Origin: Helicostylum pulchrum
Taxonomy: Eukaryota; Mucoromycota; Mucoromycetes; Mucorales; Mucoraceae
Length of the DNA: 64,000 nt
Direction of reading: 5' to 3'
Assembly (NCBI GenBank): GCA_025677825.1
Contig: JAIXMO010000023.1
Coordinates: 388,375-452,374 of the forward strand
Under the pieces are notes generated by a model that made no database searches, had not been told where the DNA came from, and was given only the letters and a program-made list of their open reading frames with translations. Below, piece after piece: positions 46,254-58,730 of the stretch; position 1 is the first letter of the stretch, and every line of letters starts with the position of its first letter. A program made the translations under genes and the position numbers.

Positions 46254-48331
46254 ATGGAATTAAATTCTACAGAAAAACATGTAGAAACTAAAACTACACA
46301 CGAAACGCATGTGTTAACAAGTACGAAATCTGTTGACGAATTATATCAGGGCAGAGTTTCTTCAACTACATCTGGATCAGAAGAGAATGTAGCTACGCTA
46401 GAAGAAAATGCAGCAACTTTAGAAGGAAATGAAAAGTTAACTTTCAACACTAAAAGAGAATGGTTCGAGTTTTCTGTTTTAATTGTTGGTATTGTCTTGG
46501 CTATGTTTATGATGTCTCTTAATTCTACAGTGGTTGCACCTGCTATGAGTATTATTGCTACAGAGTTAAATGCGCTTGAATCTCAAACTTGGATTGCTAC
46601 TGCTTACCTTGTCGCTTTGAATTCTTTCCAACCTTTATCTGGCCGAGTAAGTATTTTTTTTTTCTCGCTTCATTTTTTTTAATGTGTTACTAACTATTTC
46701 GTTTGGTAATTAGTTTTCTGATATCTTTGGAAGGTATACAAGAGAAACAAAAAACAAAAAAACTCGTTCTATGTCACTAACTTTAAAGGCTATAATATAG
46801 AAAGAGCGTATTCATATTTGGTATTGTCTTATTCTTTGCTGGTTCTTTAATCAATGCTTTATCTACGAATATCGACATGTTGATTGCTGGTCGTACAATT
46901 CAAGGTTTTGGCGGTGGTGGTGTTATGTCCATGACATTTATTATTGTCACTGATATTGCACCTGTTCATCTTTTACCTCGTTTCCAATCTATGCTTGCAG
47001 TTGTTTATGGTCTTGCTAGTGTTGTTGGTCCACTTCTCGGTAAATGGTGTTTTTTTTCTGATCCGCTAGTATCGGAGATACTAATGTTTATTTTATTTTA
47101 TTTTTAGGTGGCGCTTTCGTCGATCATGCTACTTGGCATTGGGATTTTTGGCTTAATGTTATTTTAGCTGCTATTGCATTTGTTATTATGGTGTTTTATT
47201 TAAAGGAACCTAAAGAAAAAACGCAAACCTCTTTCATGTCTAAAATTAAGCGTGTTGACTGGCTTGGTACTTTGTTTTCTACTAGTTTTATTGTATGCTT
47301 ATTATTAGCACTTAATTGGGGAAGCCCTTACGGGTAAGTGTTTTTTTTTAGTGAAACGAAAAACAACTAAATTTTTGTTTGTGTGTGTAGTTGGGGTAGT
47401 GCTCATGCTATTGGCCCATTTGTTGCTGCAGGCGTTTCTTTAATTGCTTTAATTTATGTTGAAGGTTGGGTTGCTCTCGATCCAGTAAGTTGACTATTTG
47501 TTAAAGTTCTCTTTTTTTTAACTAATAGCCCTTTTTCTTTTGTATTAGCTTTTACCTGCTCGTGTATTATTAAATCCTCCAGTTACAATTGTTTATGGTT
47601 ATATGATGTGCTTGGGTCTCACATTTATTGGTACTTTATACTTTGGCCCAGTTTATTATCAATCGGTATTTGGAGCAGATAGTACTCAATCTGGTCTTCG
47701 TCTTATTCCATTTATGGTGTGCCTAATTGCTGGTTCTGTGGGCGGGGGATTCCTTATCCGTAAATTTCCCAATATCAAGTACTACATTATGATTGGTGCA
47801 GCAAGTAATTTACTAGGTTATGGGCTCTTTTATACCGTAAACGAGAACAGTAGTTGGGGTCAACAAGCAGGTTATCTTTCCTTTTGTGGACTTGCATTTG
47901 GACTTTCTCAACAAAACTCAATTTTAACAGTACAAGCTATTGTTGAACATCGTGATATGGCTATTGCTACCAGTTGCATTAACTTCTTTATGATGCTTGC
48001 CTCTTCTATTGGTATTGCCATTTATCAAACCTTGTATCAAACCTTTTTGAAGCAAGAGTTTGCTAAATTACCTTTAGAAGTTTTAGCAGGAGCTCAATCG
48101 TATGGTTCTCTTAGTAACTTTTTGTTTATTCGTAAAATGCCTTTAGAGCTTCAAAAGCCAATTATTACTGCTTATTCTGATGCTATTCATAAAGTGTTTA
48201 TTCTTCCTATTGCTGCTGCTGCTCTTGGATTTATCTTGACCTTGTTTTTCCGTAATATTCGTTACGGTGTTAAACCAGATGAAAAACGAGATGAAGAACT
48301 ATCTTTAGATGAAAAAAACATTACCCTTTAA
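46254..48331 (+). CDS. MFS multidrug exporter, DHA2 (14-helix) type
   Basis: Six exons (46254-46646, 46714-46733, 46801-47039, 47108-47333, 47391-47484, 47549-48331) encode 584 aa. About 75 polar N-terminal residues precede the first helix. Motif A is rebuilt across the 20-nt second exon as GRFSDIFGRKSVF. Motif C of drug-proton antiporters appears as GLASVVGPLLGGAF. NSTVVAPAMSIIATEL in helix 1 is typical of DHA2 exporters such as Azr1/Sge1. The C-terminus is acidic. It is probably a plasma-membrane proton antiporter for toxic compounds, and the substrate is unknown. Confidence 0.92.
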
Positions 48332-48520
48332 TATAATATTGTAATTCTATCACACTGTAAATAAACCTTCCTAATTTTTCTTAATAAATTTTTCTGGTTT
48401 CACTCAGGGGGACTACTGTATTAAAATTTTAAGGTTGTACCTAGGGTTTTTCTAACGTTCTGAATACATAACTACCCTTGGCGTGCGCTTTAATTTTTTT
48501 TTATTTCTTTCTTTTTTAAT

Positions 48521-49014
48521 ATGATTCCTCGGTTACCTCCATTATTATTAGCAGCGATAGGGAGTGCCTCTATTTATGGTATAAAATATGCCATGGATCG
48601 GTTTGAAACTAAAGCCATTGGATCAGGACAAGATTTCGAAAAAGTTTTAAAGTATAGACAAAAGGTCAAAAGAGTTGGTATTGCCGCAGCCATATCTGGC
48701 GTGATACTTACCGGTTACCTTTGTAAGTGTTTTTTGTTGTTGTTGTCGAGTAGTACTCTATTATTAGATACTATTATTATATTATTACAAGTCTAAAACC
48801 AGTTTTTTTTTATACGTGTATATATATAGTAAGCAATAATAATAAACAAGAAAAAGAGAGTAATGAATTTTATCAAGACCAATACGCAACACGAGAAAAG
48901 AAATTGGCTCAACAAAAGATTGCGTTGGATGAAGAAAGAAGAGAAAAGGAAGTGTTGGCAGGGCAACAATTAAAGCAAGAAGTTATTGCTATGGAAACCA
49001 TACTTGGTAATTAA
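48521..49014 (+). CDS. Small protein with two hydrophobic segments and a coiled C-terminus
   Basis: Exons 48521-48722 and 48830-49014 encode 128 aa. Hydrophobic stretches are at about residues 5-21 (LPPLLLAAIGSASIYGI) and 52-69 (VGIAAAISGVILTGYLLS). A charged helical tail rich in Lys/Glu/Gln follows. The positively charged loop between them (FEKVLKYRQKVKRV) might fit a mitochondrial or ER membrane protein. No family recognised. Splice sites are canonical and the frame closes, so the gene is likely real. Confidence 0.6.
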
Positions 49015-49443
49015 TGGATGTTCTGAGATGGACCAAACTGTTGGATGTCGCTCGATGAATAAATAAAAAAGTCCAATGTGTAACAAATGCACTTGCAAAA
49101 GAAAACATATATGATTTAGTTTTAATAAGATATATCTAAATATGTTGCTATAATATAAGCAATAACTGTAAGAAAATGGGGGTTACATATACTAGTGATA
49201 AATAATAAATAATGATTACATACATTCGTAGTATTTAGACGTATACAACCACGCGCGGGGGGCTGTTTAACTGTTTTTCGTTCGGGGAAAACCATCGATC
49301 GGGGTAAAACTGATTTTTAATATTTAGTTCTTTCCCCTTTTCCCTTTTTTTCATTTTTCCTTTTTTTTTTCTCTCTTTTTTTTCTTCCTTTTATATAATA
49401 ATGCAAGGTTGGTTTTACTATATTTCTTTGTTATAAAATTAAA
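49015..49443. other. Intergenic region before the velvet gene
   Basis: About 430 bp, with pyrimidine-rich tracts (49326-49390) directly upstream of the velvet start. No gene seen. Confidence 0.45.
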
Positions 49444-50864
49444 ATGATTTCTAAATGTAATAGGGAAAAAGGTGAACAAATTGATACATCGAACAAGTAA
49501 AGAAAAGTCCTCTTTTTATTTACCACTTTATTCCTTATTCACCCATCCCCCCTTTTTTTTTTTTTTTTTAATAGTCCATTCAGCTTGATTATTCGACAAC
49601 AACCTGTTCATTCTAGAATGTGTGGTATTGGCGAAAGAGGTAAAGCAAAAAAAAGCGAAAAAGAAAAGTGCTTCTTGATTAAAAAAAAAATCCCCCCTTC
49701 TGTTTCTTCTTTCTTTCTCCCCCGCAATCAGTTGATAGGAGACCTATCGATCCACCACCTGTTGTTCAGATAAAAATGAATTCAACTAACGATGATAGGT
49801 AAGTTACAGTGACAAAATAATGACAAAATAGTGTTAGATAGTAACTTTTTTTTTGACAGATTATCTTCACTGTCGTCTTATTTATTTTTAATTGCAGTAC
49901 TTGTTCCAGCAGAAGGAGCAGAAGATCAAGAACAGTTAAACATTTTATTACATAGCAAATTAACAGTTGGACGCACAGTTTCTTCACTTTATATACTAAG
50001 AGATTTGGATGGAAGCGACAGTGCCTTTTTCGTATTTTCTGATATATCTGTAAGAGCAGAAGGAAACTATCGACTGCGGATGTGTTTGTTCAATATTAAA
50101 GAGTCTACTGTCAATTATAATCTATCCGTATTAACTGAACCATTTACAGTATATTCCGCTAAAACTGCAAGTATCTTTTTTTTATATTTGTATTTACAAC
50201 TAATTAAAATCTAATTTATTTTGTCATCTAATATATAGTTTCCTGGTATGTATCGATCCTGTCCTTTGGTACAAAATTTCGCAAAACAAGGTTTAAAAAT
50301 AAGAATAAGAAAAGAATCTGGTCCAAGACCTTCTAGATATAGTCATTCAAAAAGAAAAAGTTTAAGAAAAGCCTCTGAAAACACGTCTGAAGAAGAGGAA
50401 GAAGAAGAGGAAGAAGAAGACGAAGACGAAGAAGAAGAAGAGGAAGAGGAAGAGGAAGAAGAGTTTATACAACATACATCTGCTTTTAAAAGAGTTGGTA
50501 GCAGTAGCAGAGGTAAAAAGAAAAACATTTAGCTGCACATAAAATTCATCTTTGCTTTAAAATGTATAGACGTTCTGGCAGCTACAATTTCGAATAAACG
50601 CAGATTGAGTTTATCCTACTTATTGGATCACAATCAAAACTTACCAGACCAACATATCAAAGCAACTGAAGGCTGTCAATTAGCTCCAATTCATCATGAC
50701 ACAAAGCCATCAAACACACCATACCATCATTCAGGTAAATATATATACATATTCATTTAATTTGCCCCTTTTTTATATATTAACTTTAAAAACTAGACTC
50801 ATCCACAGACTTACCTTCAATACAACAACATTTTATATTCGTCCCTAAAAGACAACAATACTAA
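49444..50864 (+). CDS. Velvet-domain regulator
   Basis: Seven exons (49444-49496, 49575-49639, 49732-49798, 49860-50166, 50239-50512, 50570-50734, 50797-50864) encode 332 aa. The velvet domain has its hallmarks: LIIRQQPVHSRMCGIGE, DRRPIDPPPVVQIK, NYRLRMCLFNI, then EPFTVYSAK and FPGMYRSCPLVQNFAKQGLK. An acidic run of about 30 Glu/Asp follows, then a Ser/His-rich C-terminus. Velvet proteins are fungal transcription regulators that dimerise and control development and secondary metabolism. Intron 4 begins with GC (GCAAGT) and is otherwise normal. The lysine-rich segment SKRKSLRKA could be a nuclear localisation signal. Confidence 0.93.
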
Positions 50865-51075
50865 AAACAAACACCCCTTTTTTTTCCTTTTTGTTTTTTT
50901 TACGTGACGTTTTATAAAAATATCTAGTACTTTTAACACAGTACAAAAAAAAAAAAAAACGCGTTTAATTTTTATATTGTCCCGCGTTCATATTTTTCGC
51001 ACCCCTTCCAAAGGTATTCAACTAGACAAATTTTTTCCTTCTTTTTTTCTCCTTGCTCTTTTTGTGTGCGTGTGT

Positions 51076-51424
51076 ATGGATTCACCCATTAGAACAGAAA
51101 GGGACGATAAAAGTCGTCTAGGAGCGCTTACTCCTATTGTTCACGTTATAAAAAATGCACAAACAAACGCCTCTAGAGATTTTGATAGATTCTACGATAA
51201 CTTGTGGGCTAAATTAACACCTAGAACAAGCAATGTAAAAAAAAAACCCAAAAAAACCTTTTTGACTCTAAATCTTACTCTTTATTATTATTGATATTGT
51301 CTAGTCTCGTACTTTACAAAGAACACCGGATACAAACGATAGAATGAGAGACCATGCAGATGAGATTGAAGAATGTAACAGTACATCTTTAACTCCACTT
51401 ATCGAACGACATTCTTTACGTGAA

Positions 51425-51457
<33 letters not shown>

Positions 51458-53087
51458 GCTATACTTTATAAAAGTATAATAGTAATATTTTATTAGATGC
51501 TAGATATGCTTATGAAAATCGTCACCCATTCTTTCAAGACTCTGAATCAGATATTGCAGAAACACCTGGACTAGAAGCAGAGACACCGTATAGTTTTTCA
51601 AGTCTTCGGTATCAATCTCCTCGAAAGACAATTGTACCTCAAAGTCCAAATCGATTAATTGCGAAGAGACCTATTGTACATAGTCCTAGACGATCTGTTA
51701 TCGATTCTGCTACACTGACCGAAAAGATTGTAGAAGAAAGAAAGAGAATGGATAGATTACAAAGAAGCGTATCAAGAATTAAAAGACAAGTACGTGTATA
51801 TGTATATCCTTTTTGTTTATAGTTTCTAACAAACTTTTCTTTTTCTTTTTCTTTAAAAAAAAAAGTCGTCATTCTTGGCAGAAGAACCATCTGGTAATTT
51901 CAACCTTACGTTTGAAGAAGAAGAAGAAGAAGAAGAAGACACATTTATGCCGATTATAGAACCTACTAAACGTCCTTCCACTGTACATCAACCTCAATCA
52001 TCATATCAATTATCAACTCCTACATCCATCGATTATAGCTCGATTGTAAGACACGATATGAAAGTCCACAAGTATAATTTTATATTAATTTATCACCCTT
52101 TTTTTTTATGTAGAAGAATAAAGCTACACCTAGTTATAATCGTTCGTCTTTTACACCCATGAAGCGTCATATATCACCTACCAAATATACATCACCTTAT
52201 GCTAAACGCATGGCTGTATCACCTACTCCTACTACTAAATCGAATGTTACGCCGAATAAGCGTTTACTTTTATCCCCTAAACGTATAGATATCGAAGATA
52301 TTCCTGCAGCTAAATTAAGATCAACTGAAATGGTTAGGTATTGTGTGTATATGTGTAAATACTTGTATAATTTTTTAACAGAAATGCTTTTTTGTGTGTG
52401 TAAAATAGTACACCTGGTGGCAGTATGGTTAGTAATCGATTCTGGAAAGAAATTCATGGAGATCATGCCGCACCTTCACCGGCTACCAATCAACCTACAC
52501 CAATTACACAACGTATTTCTACATTAAAGCAAAAATCCAATTCACAAACGTGGGCCAACGATGATCAATTTTGGTCAGCAGAAAGTAGTAATATGCCAGT
52601 TGTTAGCTCATTCACCAGTAAACTATTCAAGGTAGCACAGCAAGAAGAAAACCGAAAGAATCAACAAAGACAACAAAAGGAAAATGACATGATTTGGTCA
52701 ACTGAAGCACCCGTTAGTAGTTCAGTGAAACTATTTAAAGAACGTAATGATAGTGGTAGTGTATCACCTACACCTAGTTTGTATAATAATCCATTGTTTA
52801 AAGCTGCTAGACAAGAAAAACCGATCGATTCATTTAGTGAAAAATTGTTGAGATTGGCTCAAGAGAATAGCGCAGAAGAACCAGATTCATTTAATCAAAA
52901 GTTAATGCAGTTAGCTAAAGACAATGGACAACATTCACTATCAGATGAATTAGAATCAGCAAAGAAACGTGATGAAATTATCAAACGAAACAATATACCA
53001 GTGATGAACCCAAACTTACTTGCTGAATTAAAAGCAAAGTATCATGCAAAATTTATTGATGATAGTGATGAATACAAATTTACATAA
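51076..53087 (+). CDS. Disordered Ser/Pro-rich protein with SFxxKLxxLA repeats
   Basis: Six exons (51076-51234, 51305-51425, 51497-51789, 51866-52045, 52114-52337, 52409-53087) close in frame at 551 aa. There is no globular domain. About ten S/T-P sites followed by K/R (SPRK, SPNR, SPRR, SPTK, SPKR) look like CDK phosphorylation sites. The C-terminal third has a repeated motif: SFTSKLFKVAQQE, SSVKLFKER, SFSEKLLRLAQEN and SFNQKLMQLAKDN. A short helix VEERKRMDRLQRSVSRIKRQ may form a coiled coil. I do not recognise a family. Phosphosites suggest cell-cycle or spindle-linked regulation, as inference only. The start is the first ATG of a frame that runs upstream without Met. Confidence 0.75.
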
Positions 53088-53132
53088 AAAATATATATAT
53101 TTTATATACATAAAATAAAATAAAAATAATTG

Positions 53133-54256
53133 TTATTCGCTTAATGACATACGACTTAATCCACCACTAGCATCTTGCAAGTTGAATGAACCAGGTTTTA
53201 GTCGAGATGCACCGTTATTAGATGGGTTGTATAATGCAAAATTTGTCGGTGGGCTGGACATGGCTGTAAGTACAGGAGATCCATTTAATGATACTGACGG
53301 TGACACAGCCCTTCGTTTTAAACCAATTGATGTAGGATAAGGTTCAAATCTATCCTCTGACGCTGTAGCATTGTGTTAGAATCATTATCTCTTTTTATAT
53401 TTTATTTTACTGTTTACCTTTTCGCTTTATGCTCTTGTAGCTATTAGTAGATATATTTTCAAGTTGAAAGTTCTTTTTTTTTTTTTTTTGAGGAATGTAT
53501 ATAAGATTACAATGTAAATATTTATTGTTTGTTATTTACCGTCATTTCAATTTCAGGATTTAGTTTAGAACAAGTGTATAGTGGTAATGTGGTATCTGGT
53601 ACCTTTGTCCAAGACGCTGCCGGTACATCCTTCTAATTAAAAGTAAAATAAAAAAATACTTAGTTGCTTTACGCAAAAAAAAAAAAGAAAGTAATGCTTT
53701 TTTATTTTGCGTACTATGCGTTCTTCGTGTTTATTTAGTTGTGCTGTTGTTTCATGTTCTCTTCGCATTTCTAAATCGGATAAATGCGTATCCTCCTAAA
53801 TTTGTATCGATTAGATTGAATAACACAAAAAAAAAAAAACGGGTATTACTAAACTTACGTCTGCTTGATCAATGACTCGAAGTAATGCCTTTGATTTTGG
53901 CTACACACACATATATATACATATATAAATTAGCTTATCTTTTTCGTTTCTTAGTATATATATATATATATATATATACTCACTAAAAGAGAACTTCTTC
54001 TAGTTACACTTCTTCTCTCAGGATCACGTCTCTCACGAAAGTCATATGACCTTGGTGCCTTTTTATCCGTATCTTCTCGGATATTAATTCTCTCTACCGT
54101 CGTCGCCCAGTTGCTTACTGCCAAGTCTCGTAGTGATGACTTGAATGACGCTGAATCGTCAGAGTCAAGACTCATTTTATATGAAGAAGATTGTCGGCTG
54201 TGTTGACTGTCCAAGTCAGACATTTCGTCTATTGTTGTCACACTTTTCAAGTCCAT
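53133..54256 (-). CDS. Uncharacterised Ser/Arg-rich protein
   Basis: Exons 54256-53984, 53900-53859, 53795-53715, 53632-53540, 53433-53418 and 53362-53133 give 244 aa. The 16-nt fifth exon is needed to restore frame into RKASEDRFEPYPTSIG. The N-terminus is Ser-rich and acidic (MDLKSVTTIDEMSDLDSQ), then basic with RRDPERRSVTRRSS. The middle has a helix DTHLSDLEMRREHETTAQL, then VPAASWTKVPDTTLPLY. The end is SP-rich. No domain recognised. It converges with the preceding gene 45 bp away. Gene reality is supported by six consistent splice junctions. Confidence 0.6.
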
Positions 54257-54439
54257 TCGAAACTGAATTATTATATAAGAGAGAAAGAGAAAGAGAGAAC
54301 ACAAGTGGATTAATTCTCTCCTCTTTTAAATTCCCTCCCCTTTATTGTTTGAAGTGACTAGCTTCGTAAACTTTACCCTCCTTTAAAAAACTGGTTACTT
54401 TATAGAAGTAGTCACTTCCTTTTGTTCTTTTTTGACGCA

Positions 54440-56280
54440 ATGTGTGGTATTCTTTTCTCATTGTCCAATAAAGACAATGTTGTCAATAATAAACACTGGG
54501 AGATCTTGCAAGAATTAAATACTAGAAGAGGTACAAAGAGAGAAAGAGAGAAAGAGAGAAAGAGAGAAAGAGAGAAAGAGAGAAAAGAGTATCAGGTCAC
54601 TTACGGATTTTTTTTTCTGTAGGCCCCGATGCACAACACCTGAAGCAAGTAAACAACGACCAATTGACCTTACAGTTCTTCTCTACCGTACTTCACTTAC
54701 GTGGACCTGAAGTAGTACCTCAACCTCGTTTTAATCCCGACACAGGTAATGTTCTTTGTTGGAATGGTGAAATATTTGGTGGTATTCAAGTAAATAGAAA
54801 AGGACTTTTATGTGTGTATGTGTGCGTATTAACCATGGTTTCATTGCAGGTAGCTTGTGGACAAAATGATACCGAGGTATTAATGGAACAGTTGGAAAAA
54901 ACAGATTCAGATATCGAGTTACTTTCACTACTTACAACTATTGAAGGACCATTTGCCTTTGTTTATTACAGAGCTGATACTAAAAAAATTTGGTTCTCGC
55001 GTGATTGTTTGGGACGTAGATCATTGTTATGGCAGAAATCTGAAAGTGGACCTTTTATGTTGAGTTCGGTGGCACAGGCTGATATGAATTGGGAAGAAGT
55101 ACCTGCCAATGGTATTTACTGTATAGATTTGGAAAGTACAGAGGAATCTGAAATGCGAGCATGTGGTGTTCCTATCAAGTTATTTCCTTGGACATATAAC
55201 GATCCTCAAGATAAATTGGAAACATTACGAGCAGGAAATATCGTAAGATATATATAGAGAGAGCTACTTTTTAGTATTGCTATTAATTGAGCTGTATAGA
55301 TTTTCCCTTTTCCTAGATTGAACGCAACTGTATCTACCAATTTAACACCTATAGAAAACGAAGATATGGAACCAGAGATAGATAATCAAATGGAACAAGC
55401 AATCAAAGAATTTTCAGGCGAATTAAGTAAAGCTGTCAAAAATCGAGTTGCAGATGTACCTTATTTAAAGTAAGTCACTAGGGGAGATATATCTAAAAAA
55501 CGGTTTTATACGTGCATCGATTAAATTTTTCATTCTAGTTCAAAAGGACAAGCTAGAATTGCTATTTTATTTTCTGGTGGTTTAGATTGTATTTGTTTGG
55601 CAGCTTTAGCGGATAGGCACTTGCCTGTATCGGAATCAATTGACTTATTAAATGTTGCATTCGAAAATCCTCGTATCGAAAAGGCTAGAACTCAAAAAGT
55701 CAAGACCAAGAAAAATAAAAAAAATAAAAATGCAGAAGAAAAGCCGATAGTAGAAGAACCTATTGTAGAAAAGCCGATAATAAAAGAACCTGTTCGTTCT
55801 ATTTACGATACACCTGATCGCTTAACGGGTAGAGCTGGTGTAGAAGAATTAAGGTAAATTGTAAAAAAAAAGAAAGAAAAAGAGAACATATGCATTTGCA
55901 ATGCAGATAATTTAAACCTGTAAAAAAAAAAATAGGAATATTGCGCCAAACAGAACTTGGAATTTTGTTGAAATCAATGTACCTTATATAGAGGCGATGG
56001 AATATAAACAGCGTATTATTGATAGAATGTTTCCGTTGAACACAGTAATGGATTTGAGTATTGCAATGGCATTTTGGTTTGCTTCTCGTGGTAGAGGCGT
56101 TATTAATAGCACAATAGAATATGAAAGTCATGCACGTGTTTTGATTTCTGGACTAGGCGCAGATGAACAATTAGGAGGGTATTCAAGACATCGTGAAGCA
56201 TTTCGACAAGGCAGTTGGGAAAAGTTAATTATTGAGGTATGATATAAATAATAACCTCTGCTGATTAAATATTTTACTAA

Positions 56281-56323
<43 letters not shown>

Positions 56324-56643
56324 CCCAACTGGATGTAGATAGAATATCAAATAGAAATCTAGGACGTGATGATCGTATTATGTCAGATCACGGAAAAGAA
56401 GTTAGATTTCCTTTCTTGAGTACAGACGTAGTAAATTGGTTATGTAAACAACCAATTCAATTAAAAATGGATCTACGATTTAATAGAGGTATTGGAGAAA
56501 AGATTTTATTAAGACATGTAGCTAGAAAATTGGGTTTAATCAATGCAAGCCGTAATTGGAAAAGAGCAATTCAGTTTGGTGCCAAAACTGCTAAAATGAC
56601 TGGTGAAAATAGAACTGAAAAAGGTCAACACAAATTATCTTAG
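54440..56643 (+). CDS. ASNSD1: Asparagine synthetase domain-containing protein (ASNSD1-like)
   Basis: Seven exons (54440-54530, 54623-54789, 54850-55242, 55300-55469, 55539-55853, 55936-56236, 56323-56643) encode 585 aa. The N-terminal Ntn glutaminase-like part starts MCGILFSLS with Cys2 and has the RGPDAQHL block, [19 protein letters not shown] and [12 protein letters not shown]. The C-terminal part has the PP-loop [31 protein letters not shown] and [12 protein letters not shown]. The architecture is that of ASNSD1/YML096W, a paralogue of asparagine synthetase with unclear activity. A Lys-rich, Glu/Pro-repeat insert (about [17 protein letters not shown]) follows the PP-loop region. The last intron ends in an A38 tract before AG. 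Confidence 0.93.
56284..56321 (+). repeat. A38 homopolymer inside the last ASNSD1 intron
   Basis: Thirty-eight A lead directly into the AG acceptor, where a pyrimidine tract would be expected. The intron is 86 nt long and its other end is a normal GTATGA donor. Confidence 0.85.
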
Positions 56644-57157
56644 AAAAAGACCGATTTTAGTGCTTCTCTATATTCTGGATGGACATATTCATCAATTCGT
56701 TCCCTTGTTAACCATTCATAATCAATAATCTCTTTACCGTCTGGTTGACATTGTCCAAATAAATAATCTGCCTTATAGAAAGAAACCTAATCGTGATATG
56801 TAATTAGTGAATATCAAATTTATATACGCGTATATATTTGTATGTACTCACTCTAGCCCCGGTATAACCATCAGTACGTTTACGAGGAAACTTGTATTGA
56901 TATACACCAATGGGTATAGTATCAACGAGTGATACTTTAAGATCAGACCCACACTCCTCTCTCAGTTCACGTAAAGCTGCTTCTGCTCCAGTTTCTCCTT
57001 GGTCTTGACCACCTTGAGGGAATTGCCAAGCATGACTCTTACGAGGCTTTTGTACCAGCAGGTAACTCAGTTCTGTTGGACTACGATTAAACGTGTATCG
57101 ACGCACAATGATGGCCGATACTGGACGGTAAATGTCGCCAATCGCTGCTTTGTTCAT
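56640..57157 (-). CDS. Nudix-fold protein, resembling mitoribosomal mL46
   Basis: Two exons, 57157-56852 and 56786-56640, encode 150 aa. A complete Nudix box GGQDQGETGAEAALRELREE followed by CG is present (residues about 48-69), preceded by HAWQFPQ. The second exon (VSFYKADYLFGQCQPDGKEI, DYEWLTRERIDEYVHPEY) resembles the end of the mitochondrial ribosomal protein L46, whose Nudix box is usually degenerate. Known mL46 proteins have a long N-terminal part absent here. So either an active Nudix hydrolase of the mL46 clade or a short mL46. Its stop TAA (56640-56642) overlaps that of ASNSD1. Confidence 0.78.
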
Positions 57158-58730
57158 TTGAAATGTTAAATAGCAAAAGAAGAACAGAGATAAAAGGGGC
57201 GGACGTTAAACGTGGAAGCCTCTTTTTAACTTGAATGTTAAAAAAAAAAAGTTCATTGCGTTTAGTATAAAGGAATTTTTAAATAAATCGGGTTTATTTG
57301 TATTTTAATTTTTGGTCTCTACCAGTAAATGCAACTCGTATTAAAACGGGAAAGATAGACGCACCAAGCTTTTTTTTCTCGCTTAAACTTATACGTAAAA
57401 AAACAGAAACTAATTTAACGACAGTTATATCATCGATCGGCAGCAATAGTAATTCGCAGATCTTCTCTCTGTGGAGATACGGATCTAACTTGCTGTGGTA
57501 CCAAGTTGTCGGGAACAATTCTACTCTTTTAAGACAAGAAGAACAAGAAGAGAAAGAAGAGCAAGAAAAGCAAGAACAAGATTTAATTATAATTAATTTA
57601 ATAGACACTCTAACTTTATAAAACTAACTGTACTATTTATTTTTTAGTTAAGAAACCCCCCCCCCCCCGCTAAATGTTATAAGGGTGTGTCTCGCACTTG
57701 TTATTTGAGATGATGTTCTTGTACAAACCAGAACGACACGAAACAAACCCAAACTCTTCCGGCTCACCGTCAAACTCTTCGTGATCCGAGTTACCATCAG
57801 ACTCGCACTCTGAATTATTGTTGCTGCTTGGAGTAAACCCGGGGAAGAAGGGATGCACTTTTATCTTTTCTTGGTGGTATGAAATATATAGGGGGGGGGG
57901 GGGAGAATGTTAAAAGTAGAAGGAGGAGAACTCGAAATGTTTTGCAAACTAATTTCTTGTTGTTTGGCAAGCCTTGTTCTTATACAACTGTCAAGCTTAT
58001 GTGCTACTTTTTCAATTGAACTTCGAAACATAAAAAGTTTTTCAATAGGTCGACTATTTTTTTATCTAGTCTTTTTAATTTTTTTATACCTTTTATATAC
58101 GTTTCGGTTACAGATATCAGCAACGTTAGGTTATTAAGCTTTCTTTTCATATTTCCAAGTCGTTTTTGGTCTCTTTTCTTGTTGAACTCCTCTTGGTCTT
58201 TAGGTATTTTCGACCTTGTTGGCATAATCTTGTACAAAAGGGTGCTGTATAAGCACTTTTGATATTTTCGCAAGACATGTGATATATTTTTGAATAGAAG
58301 TTGTCGCGTTGGTTGAGGTGCTGTCTTTTTTTACGAGGGTTTCAATTTTACACCATTCGTTTAATTGTATAATTGCAAAACAGGAAAAAATCCGGCACTT
58401 CATACAATCCGTTTTTTTATTCTGTAACTGCAATATGCTTTACTCTTACAAACCGGATACATGTCAATAGAAGAGGAAATGTTTTTTTTTGGGAAATTCT
58501 TGATGCACGGTCAATTTACACGGTTGGTTAAAAAAAGTTGGACGTATTATTTTCACTTACTTTTTACGGATGACCATTACTCTAAAAGGAACCATATCGG
58601 TTTGTAAGAACATAAAGCAGAACGAAAGCAGAAACACGAAAGCATAAACATAAAAGCAAAAATAAATTAATCTGAAGAAAAAGACTTGTTTAAGAAAAAA
58701 AGATAGAACATAATAAGGGCCCCTCAACTC
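57158..58730. other. Unresolved region with several unassigned ORFs
   Basis: Minus-strand frames at 57294-57608 (ends in GRDQKLKYK, contains LPIDDITVVKLVSVFLRI), 57670-57858 (acidic, SDHEEFDGEPEEFGFV), 58004-58273 and 58200-58433 look partly coding but cannot be joined with confidence. A C14 run (57655-57668) and a G12 run (57891-57902) flank the middle. Remnants of one or more decayed genes are likely. I assign no function. Confidence 0.3.

Noticed and set aside
50343..50528. Poly-Ser ORF antisense to the velvet gene
   Set aside because: Mirror of the GAA/GAG run that encodes the acidic stretch of the velvet protein.
46254..57157. Biosynthetic gene cluster (MFS exporter next to a velvet regulator)
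   Set aside because: No core biosynthetic enzyme such as a PKS, NRPS or terpene synthase lies nearby. The neighbours are unrelated housekeeping or unknown genes.
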